Position numbers and translations under genes: made by a program. Positions 44,582 through 55,200 of a stretch of DNA of 64,000 nucleotides are shown here, one piece after another. The number at the start of each line of letters is the position of its first letter. Within the stretch, counting starts at the first letter, position 1. This DNA is from Desulfobacula sp. (GTDB lineage: Bacteria > Desulfobacterota > Desulfobacteria > Desulfobacterales > Desulfobacteraceae): the NCBI RefSeq assembly GCF_030145145.1, contig NZ_JAQYWD010000010.1, forward strand, positions 62,001 through 126,000. Reading direction: 5' to 3'. The notes below the pieces were generated by a model that worked only from the letters and a program-made list of their open reading frames with translations, had not been told where the DNA came from and did no database searches.

Positions 44582-45505
44582 TTAGCCCCCTATCACTGAC
44601 GTTAAACCAAATTTTTTAAATATTTGCTGGAGCTCGTCCATCCGATGTTCATCCGGCGGTGTACTGGTAAAATCCGGTCTTTTTTGTTCCATATTGTTAT
44701 ACTTTCCTTCACCCATTCGATGATAGGGGACCAGATGAACGGTAATGGTTTTGTCCAGTTGCTCAGCAATAAATTTTGCTGTAGCTTCAATGTTCTCTGT
44801 TGAATCATTATATCCCGGGATGATGGGTATTCTTGCCTTCAGAGGGATGCGAAGGTCATGGTGAATTCGTTTGGCATTCTCTAAAATAAGTGTATTCGAT
44901 ACCCCGGTATATGATTTGTGCCGTGTATCGTCCATATGTTTAAAGTCAAACAAAACCAGATCCACATGGGTGAGAATCCGTTTAAAGATGTCCCATTTGA
45001 TAAATCCGCAAGTATCTATAGCCGTATGAATCCCTGCCTGGTGGCATAATTTAAGAATACCGGCGGTAAAATCAGGTTGCCCGACAGGGTCGCCCCCGGA
45101 AATGGTAATCCCGCCGCCTGAATTTTCATAGAATATGGCATCCGCATTTACTCGTTCAAAAATTTCACCGGCCGTCACATGCTCCCCCATTAAAAGTCTG
45201 GCTTCCTGGGGACATGCCGCTGCACATTTGCCAGAGCCTTCACACCGTGTGCGGTCTGTTGTTGATTTGTCCTCAAAGATTTGAATAGCGCCTGCCGGAC
45301 AAACTTCAAGGCAGTTTCCGCATCCTGTACACTTTTCAGGGTTAAAAAAAATAACCGGTTTATGACTTTGTGATTCCGGATTTTGACACCAGAGGCATCT
45401 CAGCGGGCATCCCTTTAAAAATACAGTGGTTCTGATACCTGGACCATCATGGATGGAATAGGGTTGCACATTAAAAACAACCCCTTTAATATTTTCGGTT
45501 TTCAT
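44582..45505 (-). CDS. Glycyl radical enzyme activase (radical SAM)
   Basis: This 307-residue enzyme generates the glycyl radical using SAM. The radical-SAM cluster is CPLRCLWC (C-x3-C-x2-C) after GIRTTVFLKG. An inserted ferredoxin-like region has one full 4Fe-4S motif, CTGCGNCLEVCP, and a second reading CEGSGKCAAACP, where Ser replaces the expected second Cys. GGGITISGGDP marks the SAM-binding part. It is the only activase gene in the window and is placed to serve GRE2 and, by shared regulation, GRE1. Confidence 0.92.
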   Translation of the reverse strand: MKTENIKGVVFNVQPYSIHDGPGIRTTVFLKGCPLRCLWCQNPESQSHKPVIFFNPEKCTGCGNCLEVCPAGAIQIFEDKSTTDRTRCEGSGKCAAACPQEARLLMGEHVTAGEIFERVNADAIFYENSGGGITISGGDPVGQPDFTAGILKLCHQAGIHTAIDTCGFIKWDIFKRILTHVDLVLFDFKHMDDTRHKSYTGVSNTLILENAKRIHHDLRIPLKARIPIIPGYNDSTENIEATAKFIAEQLDKTITVHLVPYHRMGEGKYNNMEQKRPDFTSTPPDEHRMDELQQIFKKFGLTSVIGG

Positions 45506-45639
45506 TGATCCGCCTGCTCATGTTCTGTCATATCTGTCTTCTCTTGTTCGGGTTTGACACGCTTAATCCTTGGACAAGGCAGCACATGCAAGGGGTTTTG
45601 TCGTTTGTTTTTTTCCAAGCATCCCCGCCCTTTTTTTTA

Positions 45640-45670
45640 AGGATAAACTCTCCCCTCTTGGGAAGGTCAA
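45640..45670 (-). promoter_or_regulatory. MerR-type promoter of the activase-GRE2 operon
   Basis: Read on the minus strand, TTGACC (45670-45665) and TATCCT (45645-45640) are 19 bp apart, with the dyad TCCC-AAGAG-GGGA in the spacer, placed exactly as in the promoter at 31936. The leader to the activase ATG at 45505 is about 130 nt. Adjacent to the MerR gene, it is the natural target of that protein. Confidence 0.75.
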
Positions 45671-45734
45671 GCGATTTTTTTAATTTATTTGCTCATCTTT
45701 CGGACGCTATCTTTAATGGGCGGGGTCAGGCTTT

Positions 45735-46610
45735 TTATTGTATGCGAACAGTCACTTCTGCCAAATGCCCCTTCATTGCAGGCAAAAATCCCGGTGCCAC
45801 ACATCGTCGCATCACATTGCCACAGGGGATATGGTTGTTGTTGTTCATGAAATCGGTTAATTTTTTGTGATGATGCCCCGATGACTCGATCCTACCCCAG
45901 AACCGGATAATCGCATATTTTCCGGCCGGTAGTATCCTGACATGCTTTTTCAAGGCAGATCGTCCCTCCAGGGGGATAAATACACCACTAAAAGAATAGA
46001 TAGCACCGGATGCAAAATTTTCAGTCGTCATTAATAATCCAACAGATGGCAGCAGCAACGTGGGAGATCCGTCAATCACTTTTTCCAATCGTCGGATGGC
46101 TTTTTCAAAATGGATTCGAGAGTTAATAGGGGTGTCCACGGCAATAATGGACCGCTCCGGGTAAGACTCTATTTTGGCCACATCAATATTTTTCATGGTC
46201 ATGGCTTCTTCAATGGAAGACAGGTGGGAGGAAAAAGAGGATTTGATATCTTGCAGCTGCTGGATCCGATGGTCGATGGAATCCAGTTGTGTCTTCAATA
46301 GCAAGGCAAGATTGTTCATTTTTGTTTCGTGCAGGTCCTTTTTGATTTCTGAATAAGGAACGCCAAGTTCTTTTAAATACTTGATGAAATTCAGCAGATA
46401 AAACTGTGAGGATGAATAATACCGATACCGGGTTACCTCATCCACAATCTGGGGTTTGAGCAGGCCGATGTGGTCCCAATACCGGAGCATCTTCAAGGAG
46501 ATCCCATGCATTTTAGACACTTCTCCAATGGTCAATTTATCCTTTGTCCACATGTCGTTCATGGTCCTGTTATCTTGAGTGTCATCTGTTGAATCTTTTC
46601 TAATATTCAT
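45735..46610 (-). CDS. MerR family regulator with GyrI-like effector domain
   Basis: This 291-residue protein has a MerR winged helix (LTIGEVSKMHGISLKMLRYWDHIGLLKP), a coiled-coil dimer helix (about 95-140) and a C-terminal small-molecule domain of the BmrR/GyrI type (about 145-290). Such proteins bend promoters with 19-bp spacers; two matching promoters flank the GRE operons. The ligand may be the GRE substrate. A normal promoter for the gene itself (TTGACC-N17-TAGAAT, 46648 to 46620 on minus) lies right before the first ATG, so one of the internal Met codons (M17, M20) may be the true start. Confidence 0.88.
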   Translation of the reverse strand: MNIRKDSTDDTQDNRTMNDMWTKDKLTIGEVSKMHGISLKMLRYWDHIGLLKPQIVDEVTRYRYYSSSQFYLLNFIKYLKELGVPYSEIKKDLHETKMNNLALLLKTQLDSIDHRIQQLQDIKSSFSSHLSSIEEAMTMKNIDVAKIESYPERSIIAVDTPINSRIHFEKAIRRLEKVIDGSPTLLLPSVGLLMTTENFASGAIYSFSGVFIPLEGRSALKKHVRILPAGKYAIIRFWGRIESSGHHHKKLTDFMNNNNHIPCGNVMRRCVAPGFLPAMKGHLAEVTVRIQ

Positions 46611-46864
46611 TATATATTTATTCTATTGCCTTCAAGCGCAATGGTCAAGTGGTGGATGTCTTTGCCTTATACATTTAAAAGTAATAAGGTGTGGTGATAT
46701 TTTTTCCTTGATTTTTATCGGTTTTTTACTGATATTCTTGTGTTGATCAACAAACTTTTGGATTGTCCCGGAAAAGGCAGACGGGTTTGGCCAAAAAGGA
46801 TAACAACCGCTTGTTTCACCATAAGCAAAAACAAAGAATGCTGCACAGGGCCGGGAAATAATAT

Positions 46865-49387
46865 ATGTCTTCAACACCGTATTCAAACCACGAACTGCAG
46901 CTGGCCAATGAGTTTGTCCAGCACACGGGCTGCAATATCTTTCTGACAGGCAAGGCCGGTACCGGTAAAACCACTTTTTTGCATCAACTGAAAAACAACA
47001 CGGCAAAACGAATGATTGTCACCGCCCCCACCGGGGTGGCGGCCATTAATGCCGGCGGTGTTACGCTCCATTCTTTTTTTCAATTGCCCTTTGGCCCGTT
47101 TATCCCGGGCAGTGAGACATCTGAGATCAATCGCCAGCGCCAGTTCCGGTTCAGCAGGGAAAAAAAACAAATTATACAAAGCCTTGATTTGCTGGTCATA
47201 GATGAAATCAGTATGGTGCGGGCGGATTTACTGGATGCCGTGGATGCGGTGTTGCGGCGTCATCGCCGCAATAACCAGCCCTTCGGTGGTGTGCAACTGC
47301 TGATGATCGGAGATCTGCACCAGCTATCGCCTGTGGCCAAACCGTCAGATTGGCAGATTTTACAGCAATTTTATGATTCGGTTTATTTTTTCAGCAGTCA
47401 AGCCCTTGAACAGACGCAATTGTTAACCATTGAATTAAAACATATTTATCGTCAGTCAAACCCCCGCTTTATCAACCTTCTGAACCAGGTGCGGGACAAC
47501 CGGCTGGATGGTGCCGCTATTGAAGAATTGAACCAGCAGTATATTCCAGGGTTTATCCCTGAAGACGATCAGGGCTATATCACCCTGACCACCCATAATA
47601 ACGCTGCCGATGCCATGAATCAGTCCAAACTCCGGGCGCTGACGCAAACAATGCATTCTTTCAAAGCGGAGATTTCCGGGGATTTCCCCGAGCACACCTA
47701 TCCGACCCCGGCCAGGCTTGAGCTTAAAGAGGGTTCCCAGGTGATGTTCCTTCGCAATGATACGGCTGTCGAAAAGCGGTATTATAATGGGAAAATCGGT
47801 AAAATCAAAACGATTTTCAACCACACCATCCGCGTGGTCTGCCCCGGCGATTCAGAGGAGATCGTGGTTGAACCGGTGGAATGGGAGAATATCAAATATA
47901 CCGTGAACCCTGAAAATAAGGACGTTCAGGAAGAAGTTATCGGCAAATTCAAACAATACCCCCTGAAACTGGCCTGGGCCATCACCATTCATAAAAGTCA
48001 AGGGCTGACCTTTGACAAGGCCATCATTGATGCCCAATCCGCTTTTGTCCAGGGGCAGGTGTATGTCGCCTTGAGCCGCTGTAAAACCTTTGAGGGAATG
48101 GTGTTGACATCTGCCATTCCTTCCCGGGGCATTGAAACGGATCAAGCCGTTTTGGGCTTTGATGAAAAGGCCAGGCAACATCCACCCTCCCAAACCCGTC
48201 TTATGGCAGCTAAAATTCGCTATCAGCAAGACCTGCTCCTGGATTGTTTTGATTTTCAACTTCTGAACAACCGCCTGGGCTATCTTGTCCGGCTGTTGCT
48301 GGGAAATGCCAAACGGGTTCATCTGTCGGGTCTGGTGGATATCAGTCCCCTGCAGCAAATGGCCCGGGAAAATATTTTCAGGGTCAGTGAAAAATTCAAG
48401 GATCAATTGTGCACCATTTTTACGGACGACAGCCTGCCGGCATCCAATGCCCATGTGGTGGAACGAATCGGAAAAGCTTCAGCATGGTTCCAGGAGAAAT
48501 TCCACCTTATTTTTGACGACCTGGTCAAAAAATTTCATGTGGAAACCGACAATAAAGAACTGGGTAAAAAAATTGACAATGCCCTGAATAACCTTAAAAA
48601 AGAAATTGCCGTAAAGTTGGCGGGCATTCTTTGCTGTGAAAACGGATTTTCACCATCAAATTATCTGCGGGCCATATCCCATGCCGAGATCGAGTTTGCC
48701 CCGGAAAAAGCAAAAAAAAGTCAGGTTCCGGCCTATGGTGAATCAGACATTGAACATCCCGCATTATTCCAGGATTTAAAAGACTGGCGGTCCCGGAAGG
48801 CCAGAGAAGGGGGCATTGCCCATTTCCAGGTGTTACACCAACGGGTATTAATCCAGGTTGTGGTCTGTCTGCCCGACACGATTACGGACCTAAAAAAAAT
48901 AAACGGTATTGGCAGGAAAACGCTTGAAAAATATGGTGAAGACCTTGTGACCATGGTATCGGCCTATCGCAAAAAATACGGGATAGACAAGGTGATCCTG
49001 CCCCCCCTCAAAGCGGTGCCGGCAACAAGTGACCCTGCCGTAAAAAAGGGGTCTTCTCCTGACACCAAACAAATCAGTTTTGATATGTTCAATAAGGGCG
49101 TTGCCATTCCCCGGATTGCAAAAGAAAGAGGTCTGGTAGAAGCCACCATTCAAGGGCATTTGTGCTTTTTTGTGGAAAACGGCCAATTGGATATCCGCCG
49201 GCTGATGTCCCCTGAAAGACAAACCACCATTGAAAAACAACTGGAACAAGCCACCGATAATTCCATCAAAACCGTAAAAAATGAGCTGGGAGACGACTAC
49301 TCGTTTGGTGACATCAAACTGGTGCTGGCCCACCAGAGTTTTCTGGCATCAAAACAAAAAACCGGATCATGGACTATTGACGGTTAA
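46865..49387 (+). CDS. Pif1-like helicase with HRDC and helix-turn-helix domains
   Basis: This 840-residue superfamily 1B helicase shows Walker A GKAGTGKTTFLHQL (residues 34-47), DEISMVRADLLD, QLLMIGDLHQLSP, KHIYRQSNP and the C-terminal AITIHKSQGLTFDKAIID and YVALSRC. After the motor come an HRDC domain (about 635-705, KDWRSRKAREGG, ITDLKKINGIGRKTLEKYG) and a RecQ-type HTH (about 735-790, SFDMFNKGVAIPRIAKERG). It unwinds DNA 5'-3' in repair or replication restart. It appears to be a chromosomal housekeeping-like gene rather than part of the catabolic loci. Confidence 0.88.
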   Translation: MSSTPYSNHELQLANEFVQHTGCNIFLTGKAGTGKTTFLHQLKNNTAKRMIVTAPTGVAAINAGGVTLHSFFQLPFGPFIPGSETSEINRQRQFRFSREKKQIIQSLDLLVIDEISMVRADLLDAVDAVLRRHRRNNQPFGGVQLLMIGDLHQLSPVAKPSDWQILQQFYDSVYFFSSQALEQTQLLTIELKHIYRQSNPRFINLLNQVRDNRLDGAAIEELNQQYIPGFIPEDDQGYITLTTHNNAADAMNQSKLRALTQTMHSFKAEISGDFPEHTYPTPARLELKEGSQVMFLRNDTAVEKRYYNGKIGKIKTIFNHTIRVVCPGDSEEIVVEPVEWENIKYTVNPENKDVQEEVIGKFKQYPLKLAWAITIHKSQGLTFDKAIIDAQSAFVQGQVYVALSRCKTFEGMVLTSAIPSRGIETDQAVLGFDEKARQHPPSQTRLMAAKIRYQQDLLLDCFDFQLLNNRLGYLVRLLLGNAKRVHLSGLVDISPLQQMARENIFRVSEKFKDQLCTIFTDDSLPASNAHVVERIGKASAWFQEKFHLIFDDLVKKFHVETDNKELGKKIDNALNNLKKEIAVKLAGILCCENGFSPSNYLRAISHAEIEFAPEKAKKSQVPAYGESDIEHPALFQDLKDWRSRKAREGGIAHFQVLHQRVLIQVVVCLPDTITDLKKINGIGRKTLEKYGEDLVTMVSAYRKKYGIDKVILPPLKAVPATSDPAVKKGSSPDTKQISFDMFNKGVAIPRIAKERGLVEATIQGHLCFFVENGQLDIRRLMSPERQTTIEKQLEQATDNSIKTVKNELGDDYSFGDIKLVLAHQSFLASKQKTGSWTIDG

Positions 49388-49477
49388 AATGATAAATAGA
49401 CAGGAATAAAAAAAGGAGGCTGGTGCTGAAAAGAGAAACCAGGCTTAAAAATTAATTGAATAAATTGAGACAATAAA

Positions 49478-50761
49478 ATGGAAAGATTTTTGGTTATCGC
49501 TGTTTCAGCTGCTATTGGAACGGCTTTTTACGTATGGTTTTCCCAATCAGTGAAAAAGCAATCCATGCAGGACTATATTCTGTCACACCAGTGGCTGTTG
49601 CACCCGAACTCAATTTGCTACTGGCGGACTGTCATGGCTGTCCTGGGATTTGCCCTGTATTTTTTTTCCCCTTATCAAGCCGTTGCCATCTTTATCTTTA
49701 CTTTTGCAGCAATCCTTGATGGTGCTGACGGTGTTGTGGCAAGGGGGTGTGATCTGGGGTCCCGCTGGGGAGAATGGCTGGATCCCATGTGTGACAAATT
49801 GACCTATTTGCCACCATTGATTGGATTCGCCTATGCCGGAATTATATCATTAGATCTGATATGGATACTTGTGGCCATTGAGTTGGTCGGCCAGTTTTTT
49901 GCCCGGCGGGTTTTGACCTGGATGAACGTCTCCGGGGCGGCCAATAATTTTGGAAAGATTAAAGCCATTATCTGCTTTGGCCTTGTTATTTTATGTGCGC
50001 TGATGGATAAAAATCCGGGTATCATCAACATTGCCGATGAAGTGCTCATGGCCTGCATTATCCTTTCCTCTGCATCCGTGGTCTTTAAATTTATTCCCAA
50101 CCGGCTCTACGCGGATATCCTTTCTGCGTTAAATTTTTGTTGTGGTGTGACCAGCCTTATCCTGACCCATCATCATTATTTTGCCTGGGCAATTTGTATT
50201 ATTATCGTGGGGCAATTGTTTGACTTGTTTGACGGGCGTATGGCGCTCAAGCACGGGGGAACCAAGTATGGCCCTTATCTGGATGATATTGCGGATTTTG
50301 TCAGTTTTGGCCTGGCCCCGGCCTATGTGATTGTGCAAAAAGGCGGTTCATTGGCATGGGGTGTCGCCGGGCTCTTTATTTTTGGGGTGGCATTTCGCCT
50401 CATCCGGTTTATTTCGATGGATAAAAAACGGACCGACCTGCCCGAGGGCATATTCAACGGACTTCCCAGTCCTGCAGGAGCATTGATCGTTCTGGGCGCC
50501 TCTCTTATCGCACCGCCGGCCATATTGTGGGGACTGGCCAGTGTTTCTGTGAGTTTAATGGTGACACATATCCGGTTTGTCCATTTTGGACGGGTGATGC
50601 TTAAACAGATCCCTAAACCCGTATTTTTCGTGATCAGTGCTGCCATTATCATTACGCTTTCTTTTATTTTTAAAACAAAAAATGTCCAGATGTTTGGATA
50701 TCTGATTCTGGGATCTGTTTTTGCCTATATGGTTATCGGCAGGAAGTGGATACACGGATAA
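49478..50761 (+). CDS. Tandem CDP-alcohol phosphatidyltransferase
   Basis: This 427-residue membrane protein holds two CDP-alcohol phosphatidyltransferase domains in a row. The first (about 45-205) has a full motif, DGVVARGCDLGSRWGEWLDP with the downstream Asp. The second (about 210-420) has DGRMALKHGGTKYGPYLDD-IAD, where Leu replaces the motif Arg and the spacing to Gly is one short, so it may be inactive or specialised. The family makes phospholipids such as phosphatidylserine, phosphatidylglycerol phosphate or phosphatidylinositol from CDP-diacylglycerol; the acceptor here is unknown. Confidence 0.8.
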   Translation: MERFLVIAVSAAIGTAFYVWFSQSVKKQSMQDYILSHQWLLHPNSICYWRTVMAVLGFALYFFSPYQAVAIFIFTFAAILDGADGVVARGCDLGSRWGEWLDPMCDKLTYLPPLIGFAYAGIISLDLIWILVAIELVGQFFARRVLTWMNVSGAANNFGKIKAIICFGLVILCALMDKNPGIINIADEVLMACIILSSASVVFKFIPNRLYADILSALNFCCGVTSLILTHHHYFAWAICIIIVGQLFDLFDGRMALKHGGTKYGPYLDDIADFVSFGLAPAYVIVQKGGSLAWGVAGLFIFGVAFRLIRFISMDKKRTDLPEGIFNGLPSPAGALIVLGASLIAPPAILWGLASVSVSLMVTHIRFVHFGRVMLKQIPKPVFFVISAAIIITLSFIFKTKNVQMFGYLILGSVFAYMVIGRKWIHG

Positions 50762-50807
50762 AGGCAAGGCCATGAGATCCATCCATTCCTTAACCTACCC
50801 ATCCGAG

Positions 50808-51839
50808 CTAAGAAAAAGCAACCAATTCCTGTCGTTCCTCATCCCACAATTTTAAACGAACACAAGACAGGCTATCCATCATTGTAAGCTGTTTTTTGGC
50901 TTGGAGTGCAGGAACTGCATCGTAACACTTTTTCAGGCTATAATTGGGGATTTTTGGGTTCAGATGGTGAACATGGTGATACCCGATGTTGCCTGAAAAC
51001 CAGGCCAGTAAACCCGGCAACCGGTAAAAGGAACTGCCTTCCATTGCCGCGTTCAGCGGCGTCCATTCGTTTTTGTGTGCCCAATACCCCCCCGGAAACT
51101 GGTGCTGCAAATAAAACAGCCAGATTCCCGCCATCCCGGCAAGCCATAACACGGGTACCTGGATCAACAGGTATGTTTGCCATCCAATAAACCAAGCGGC
51201 AATCAACATCATCAAGAGGATCAGCAGGTTGGTGAATAAAACATTCCGTCGTTCTTTCTGGCCCACCGTTCGCGTTGAAAACCGGTTACCGACAAGAAAA
51301 CTGAAAAATGACCCCACTCCTATCAGGACCACGGGGTTGCGGTATAGCCTGTAGATCAATTGTTTTCTCTTGGGTAACGCGGTATATTCCTTCAGCGTCA
51401 AGGTCCAGATATCGCCGAATCCCCGTGCATCGAGATTGGCGCAGGTCCCGTGATGCCGAAGGTGGCTGAAGCGCCAGTCTTTAAAAGCCGTGAACACCAA
51501 TACGCCGAGAAGGTAACCAAAGAAGGTGTTGAGCCGCTTTGATATGAAGAACGAATCATGTACACAATCGTGAAACAATATGAATATCCGGACCAGAAAA
51601 GCGGCAGCCGGCAGGGCCAGTATCAAGGTCAGCCAATAGGGATATCCGAGTTGTACGGATCGGATCATCAGATACCATAGACAGGCATAAGGGATTAATG
51701 TGTTTGCCAACTGCCAGCTGGCTTTGCCCGGGGCTGGATTCCGGAAAGTTTTCAAAAGCGGGTACCAGTCTGGCCAGGCACGACCCAAATGCGCTTTTGC
51801 GCCATTGCTGTTTTTTATATCAAGGTCATTTAAACTCAT
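50808..51839 (-). CDS. Membrane fatty acid desaturase
   Basis: This 343-residue integral membrane protein has the three His boxes of the desaturase/hydroxylase superfamily: HDCVH, HLRHH and YHHVHH, with about four to five membrane helices between them. Di-iron desaturases need oxygen, which is odd beside so many oxygen-sensitive enzymes; the gene may serve survival under micro-oxic conditions. It could instead act as a hydroxylase or carotenoid-type enzyme. Convergent with the preceding lipid gene. Confidence 0.85.
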   Translation of the reverse strand: MSLNDLDIKNSNGAKAHLGRAWPDWYPLLKTFRNPAPGKASWQLANTLIPYACLWYLMIRSVQLGYPYWLTLILALPAAAFLVRIFILFHDCVHDSFFISKRLNTFFGYLLGVLVFTAFKDWRFSHLRHHGTCANLDARGFGDIWTLTLKEYTALPKRKQLIYRLYRNPVVLIGVGSFFSFLVGNRFSTRTVGQKERRNVLFTNLLILLMMLIAAWFIGWQTYLLIQVPVLWLAGMAGIWLFYLQHQFPGGYWAHKNEWTPLNAAMEGSSFYRLPGLLAWFSGNIGYHHVHHLNPKIPNYSLKKCYDAVPALQAKKQLTMMDSLSCVRLKLWDEERQELVAFS

Positions 51840-52275
51840 TTTAAGCCTCCATTTGACGCGGCTGATTTTTTAAATATATAAGTGGATCGTCAGCCATTGA
51901 AATCGTCCCCACCGATAATTTGCCACACCCGCTAACAAATTGTGTTTGAACGAAAACTCACCCATCTGCTGCGTTGCTGCAAAACTCTGAAATCTTCATG
52001 TACATTAGTACACTCCGGTTTCAGAGTTTCTTGCGCCTTGCATATGGGCAATTTTTCGTCCAAACACGGGTTCCCGTTCAGGCACTAGCTAACCGATGGA
52101 TGCGCCAGCGATGTAAATAAAATTGAGACTGTGCTTGAAAATTCAGTGTATGAAGAAACCAATCAGATTAATTTTTGTATAAAATTTTATCAATATCTGT
52201 GGGGATTGTAAATAATATTTTAATTATCAACTCCGCGGTCGATCCTATTTTGACAATCAAGTATTCGTGACAAAT
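51840..52275. other. Intergenic region with a palindromic repeat element
   Basis: No gene is seen in these 436 bases. The middle is the 126-bp palindromic element at 51942-52067; the right part is AT-rich. Confidence 0.6.
51942..52067. repeat. 126-bp imperfect palindrome (REP/MITE-like)
   Basis: The outer arms are GTGTTTGAACGAAAA and TTTTTCGTCCAAACAC. Inside these, CCCATCTGC pairs with GCATATGGG, ACTCTGAAA with TTTCAGAGT, and the centre is TGTACATTAGTACA. Arms can be paired almost end to end around position 52005. Such intergenic palindromes usually recur many times in a genome. I have an impression of similar elements in Desulfobacterales but cannot verify it here. Confidence 0.75.
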
Positions 52276-55200
52276 TTATTCAGATCCTTTTGCTTTGACT
52301 CTCACCAGGTGAAGATCCGCCAGGATGGTGTAAAGACAGGGAACCACCAGCAGCACCAGTACAGTGGACATCAAGAGTCCGAACACAATGGCACAGGCCA
52401 GTGGAATGAGGATCTGTGCCTGCATGGACCGTTCTGAAAGAAGGGGCAAAAGTCCTGCAATCGTTGTCACAGAGGTCAGTATTACCGCCCTGAACCGCTC
52501 CCTTGAGGCCAGTTTGCCTGCTTCGGCCACGGATTTACCCGCCGCTGTATGGCGCCGGATAAAACTGACCAGCAAAATGGAATCATTTACCACGATACCA
52601 GCCAGGGAGATAAACCCCAGAATACTGGGCATGCACAGATCCAGTCCCATGATCATGTGACCCCAGACCACACCGATAAAGGCAAACGGAATGGTGATCA
52701 TGATCACCAGCGGTTCCTGGTAGGACCGGAACTGAAAACTCAACAGGCAGAACACACCGAAAATGCCAATTCCCAGGGCTTTTACCATACCGCCCATGGA
52801 CGTTTTCAACTCTTTTTCCTGGCCTTCCAGTTCCACGGTGATACCGGGAAATTCTTTGGTCAATTCCGGCAGGAATTGGTGTTTTGTGTCGGCGATGATA
52901 TCAACGGCATTGGCCACCCGGGTGTCCACGTCACCGGTCACGGTAACGGTCCGGTCCGCATTCACCCGTTTGATCCCGGCATAACCCCGGGTCCGGGTAA
53001 TGGCGGCCACGGTATCCAGGGGAATCCGATCCCCGTTGCCATTCATCAGATAAAAATTTTCAAGCTGGGACAAGCTGTTTCTGTCATCCCCTGCCATCCT
53101 GAGATTGACCTCATAGGATTCATCCCTCACAATGATTTCACTGGCCGTGGCGCCGTAAAAAGCGGCTCTTAATTGTTTTGAGACACTCCTGGCGTCAAAC
53201 CCTCGGATCTGGGCACCTTTTTTAAGCATTACCTGGATTTCAGGCTTGCCGGGCCGGAGATCATCATAAAGATCTGATACCCCTTCATAGGCATAAAACC
53301 AGTTGATCAGTCGGGCAGATGCCAGTTTTAATTCATCCAGGTCCTTTCCCTTGAGGCGGATTTCAATGGGCAGTCCGCCGGGCCCGATGGTGGGTTCTTT
53401 AAACGCGATGGCAATGGCATCCGGGATATCGCCGGCCAGGGTTCGCCATTGATGAATGATGTCATCCATGGTGCTGGACCTGTCTTCAGCATTTAGCAGG
53501 TCCAGGGAAACCGTTGCCACATGGGTGCCCTGTTCTCCTGCATCTGCATTGGTGTTGAACAATATGCTGATATGCTTCACCAGGTCTGCCTCTCCCGGCT
53601 GGGACCCAGACAGATTTTTGTTCATCTGGTGGGCTGCCACCACCATCTGGTCCACATACCTTTCAGTTCTTGCCAGCGGGGTCCCCTGGGGGAAAAGAAG
53701 CCTTGCCTGGAGAACCTCTCCTTCGATATCCGGGAATGCCTGAATTTTCAGATGTCCGCCAGCAATTAAAGCGATGGATGCAATAAAGGCAAAGATGACC
53801 ATTCCGACAAACAGATATCGAAGATTCACCACCCCATCAACGACTGGGCCCAGGACATTTTCCCGGAACCCGTTGAGCCCGTCATCCATTTTCTGCCGGA
53901 ATCGATTTTTCGGTTCATCCGTCCGGAGGGTTGAAAGGGAATGGGACAGGTGATGGGGAAGAATAAAAAAGGCTTCCACCAGACTGACGGAAAGGGTCAG
54001 GATCAGGATCACGGGGATGACATAGAGCACCTTTCCAATATCGCCGGCCATGCTCAATCCCAGGGCCCCGAAAATAAACACCGTGGTTAAAAATGACGAA
54101 AATACCCCTGCTGCCACTTCAGAAATGCCGTCCACCGTTGCATTAAAGGCTTTTTTGCCCTTTTCCAGGTGGGCGGCAATATTTTCGGCTATCACGATGG
54201 CGTCATCCATCAAAAGGCCCAGGCCGATCAGCAGCCCCACCATGGAAAGCATGTTAATGGAAAGTCCCAGGTGCCGCATAAAGAAAAAGGTCAGAAAAAA
54301 AGACACTGGCAGCCCCATGGCCACCCAGAAGGAAAAGCCAAACGGGAAAAAGAGCAGCATGGCTAAAAACACGAGAATCAGTCCCTGTACGGCATTTTTT
54401 ACCAGCATCAACAGTCGGTCCCGGACAATTTTGGACACATTCTGGGTAATGGTAAAGGAGACACCCGCCGGTGCCCGGATCTGTTCCTCCGCTAAAAACC
54501 GGGTCACCGTATCCATTATTCTCAAAGCGTCTTCAGACTTGGTCTTGTTGATCTGGAGAATCCCGGCCCGGCGCCCGTCAAACAAAATTTTATCCTCATC
54601 ATCCATGAACCGATCAGAAATCTTGGCAATGTCTCCCAGACGGATTTCAGTCCCGGTTTCAGAAGAGGCCACAATGAGATTTCCCAGATCATACCGTGTT
54701 TTCCTTTCTTCGGAAAACCGGATCAGGATCTCTGCGTCCTTTGTTTCCAGGCTTCCGGCGGGCAGGTCCAGGTTCTGGCCTGCCACTGCCCCTTCAATAT
54801 CAGATACAGACAGGCCCAGCCGCATCAGGGTGTAAAACGGGATTTCAATTAAAAATTCATGGTCTGAAAACCCCAGGATGTCCACCTGGGAAACCTTATC
54901 CAGGCGCTTCAACCGATCTTTTAAATCCTCGCAATACAATTTCAAGTGCAGGGGACTCATGGGGCCGGTCACGGCCACCGCCACCACCGGGTCTATCCGG
55001 TTGACCCGTTTGACAATGACATCTTCCACTTCCCCTGGAAAATCACTGATGGCCTCCACTTCTGTTTTAAGGTCATTGAAAAACTCGATCATATCATTGC
55101 CTTCCACCATTTCCACCAGGACAGAGGCCCGGTTTTCCATGGCCGTGCTCTTGACCTCGGCAATATTGCTCACACTGTCAATGGCATCTTCAATCCGCTG

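Noticed and set aside
54050-54835. 261-codon frame on + opposite the RND gene
   Set aside because: Antisense shadow; composition is typical of the complement of a membrane-protein gene, and the RND frame is unambiguous.
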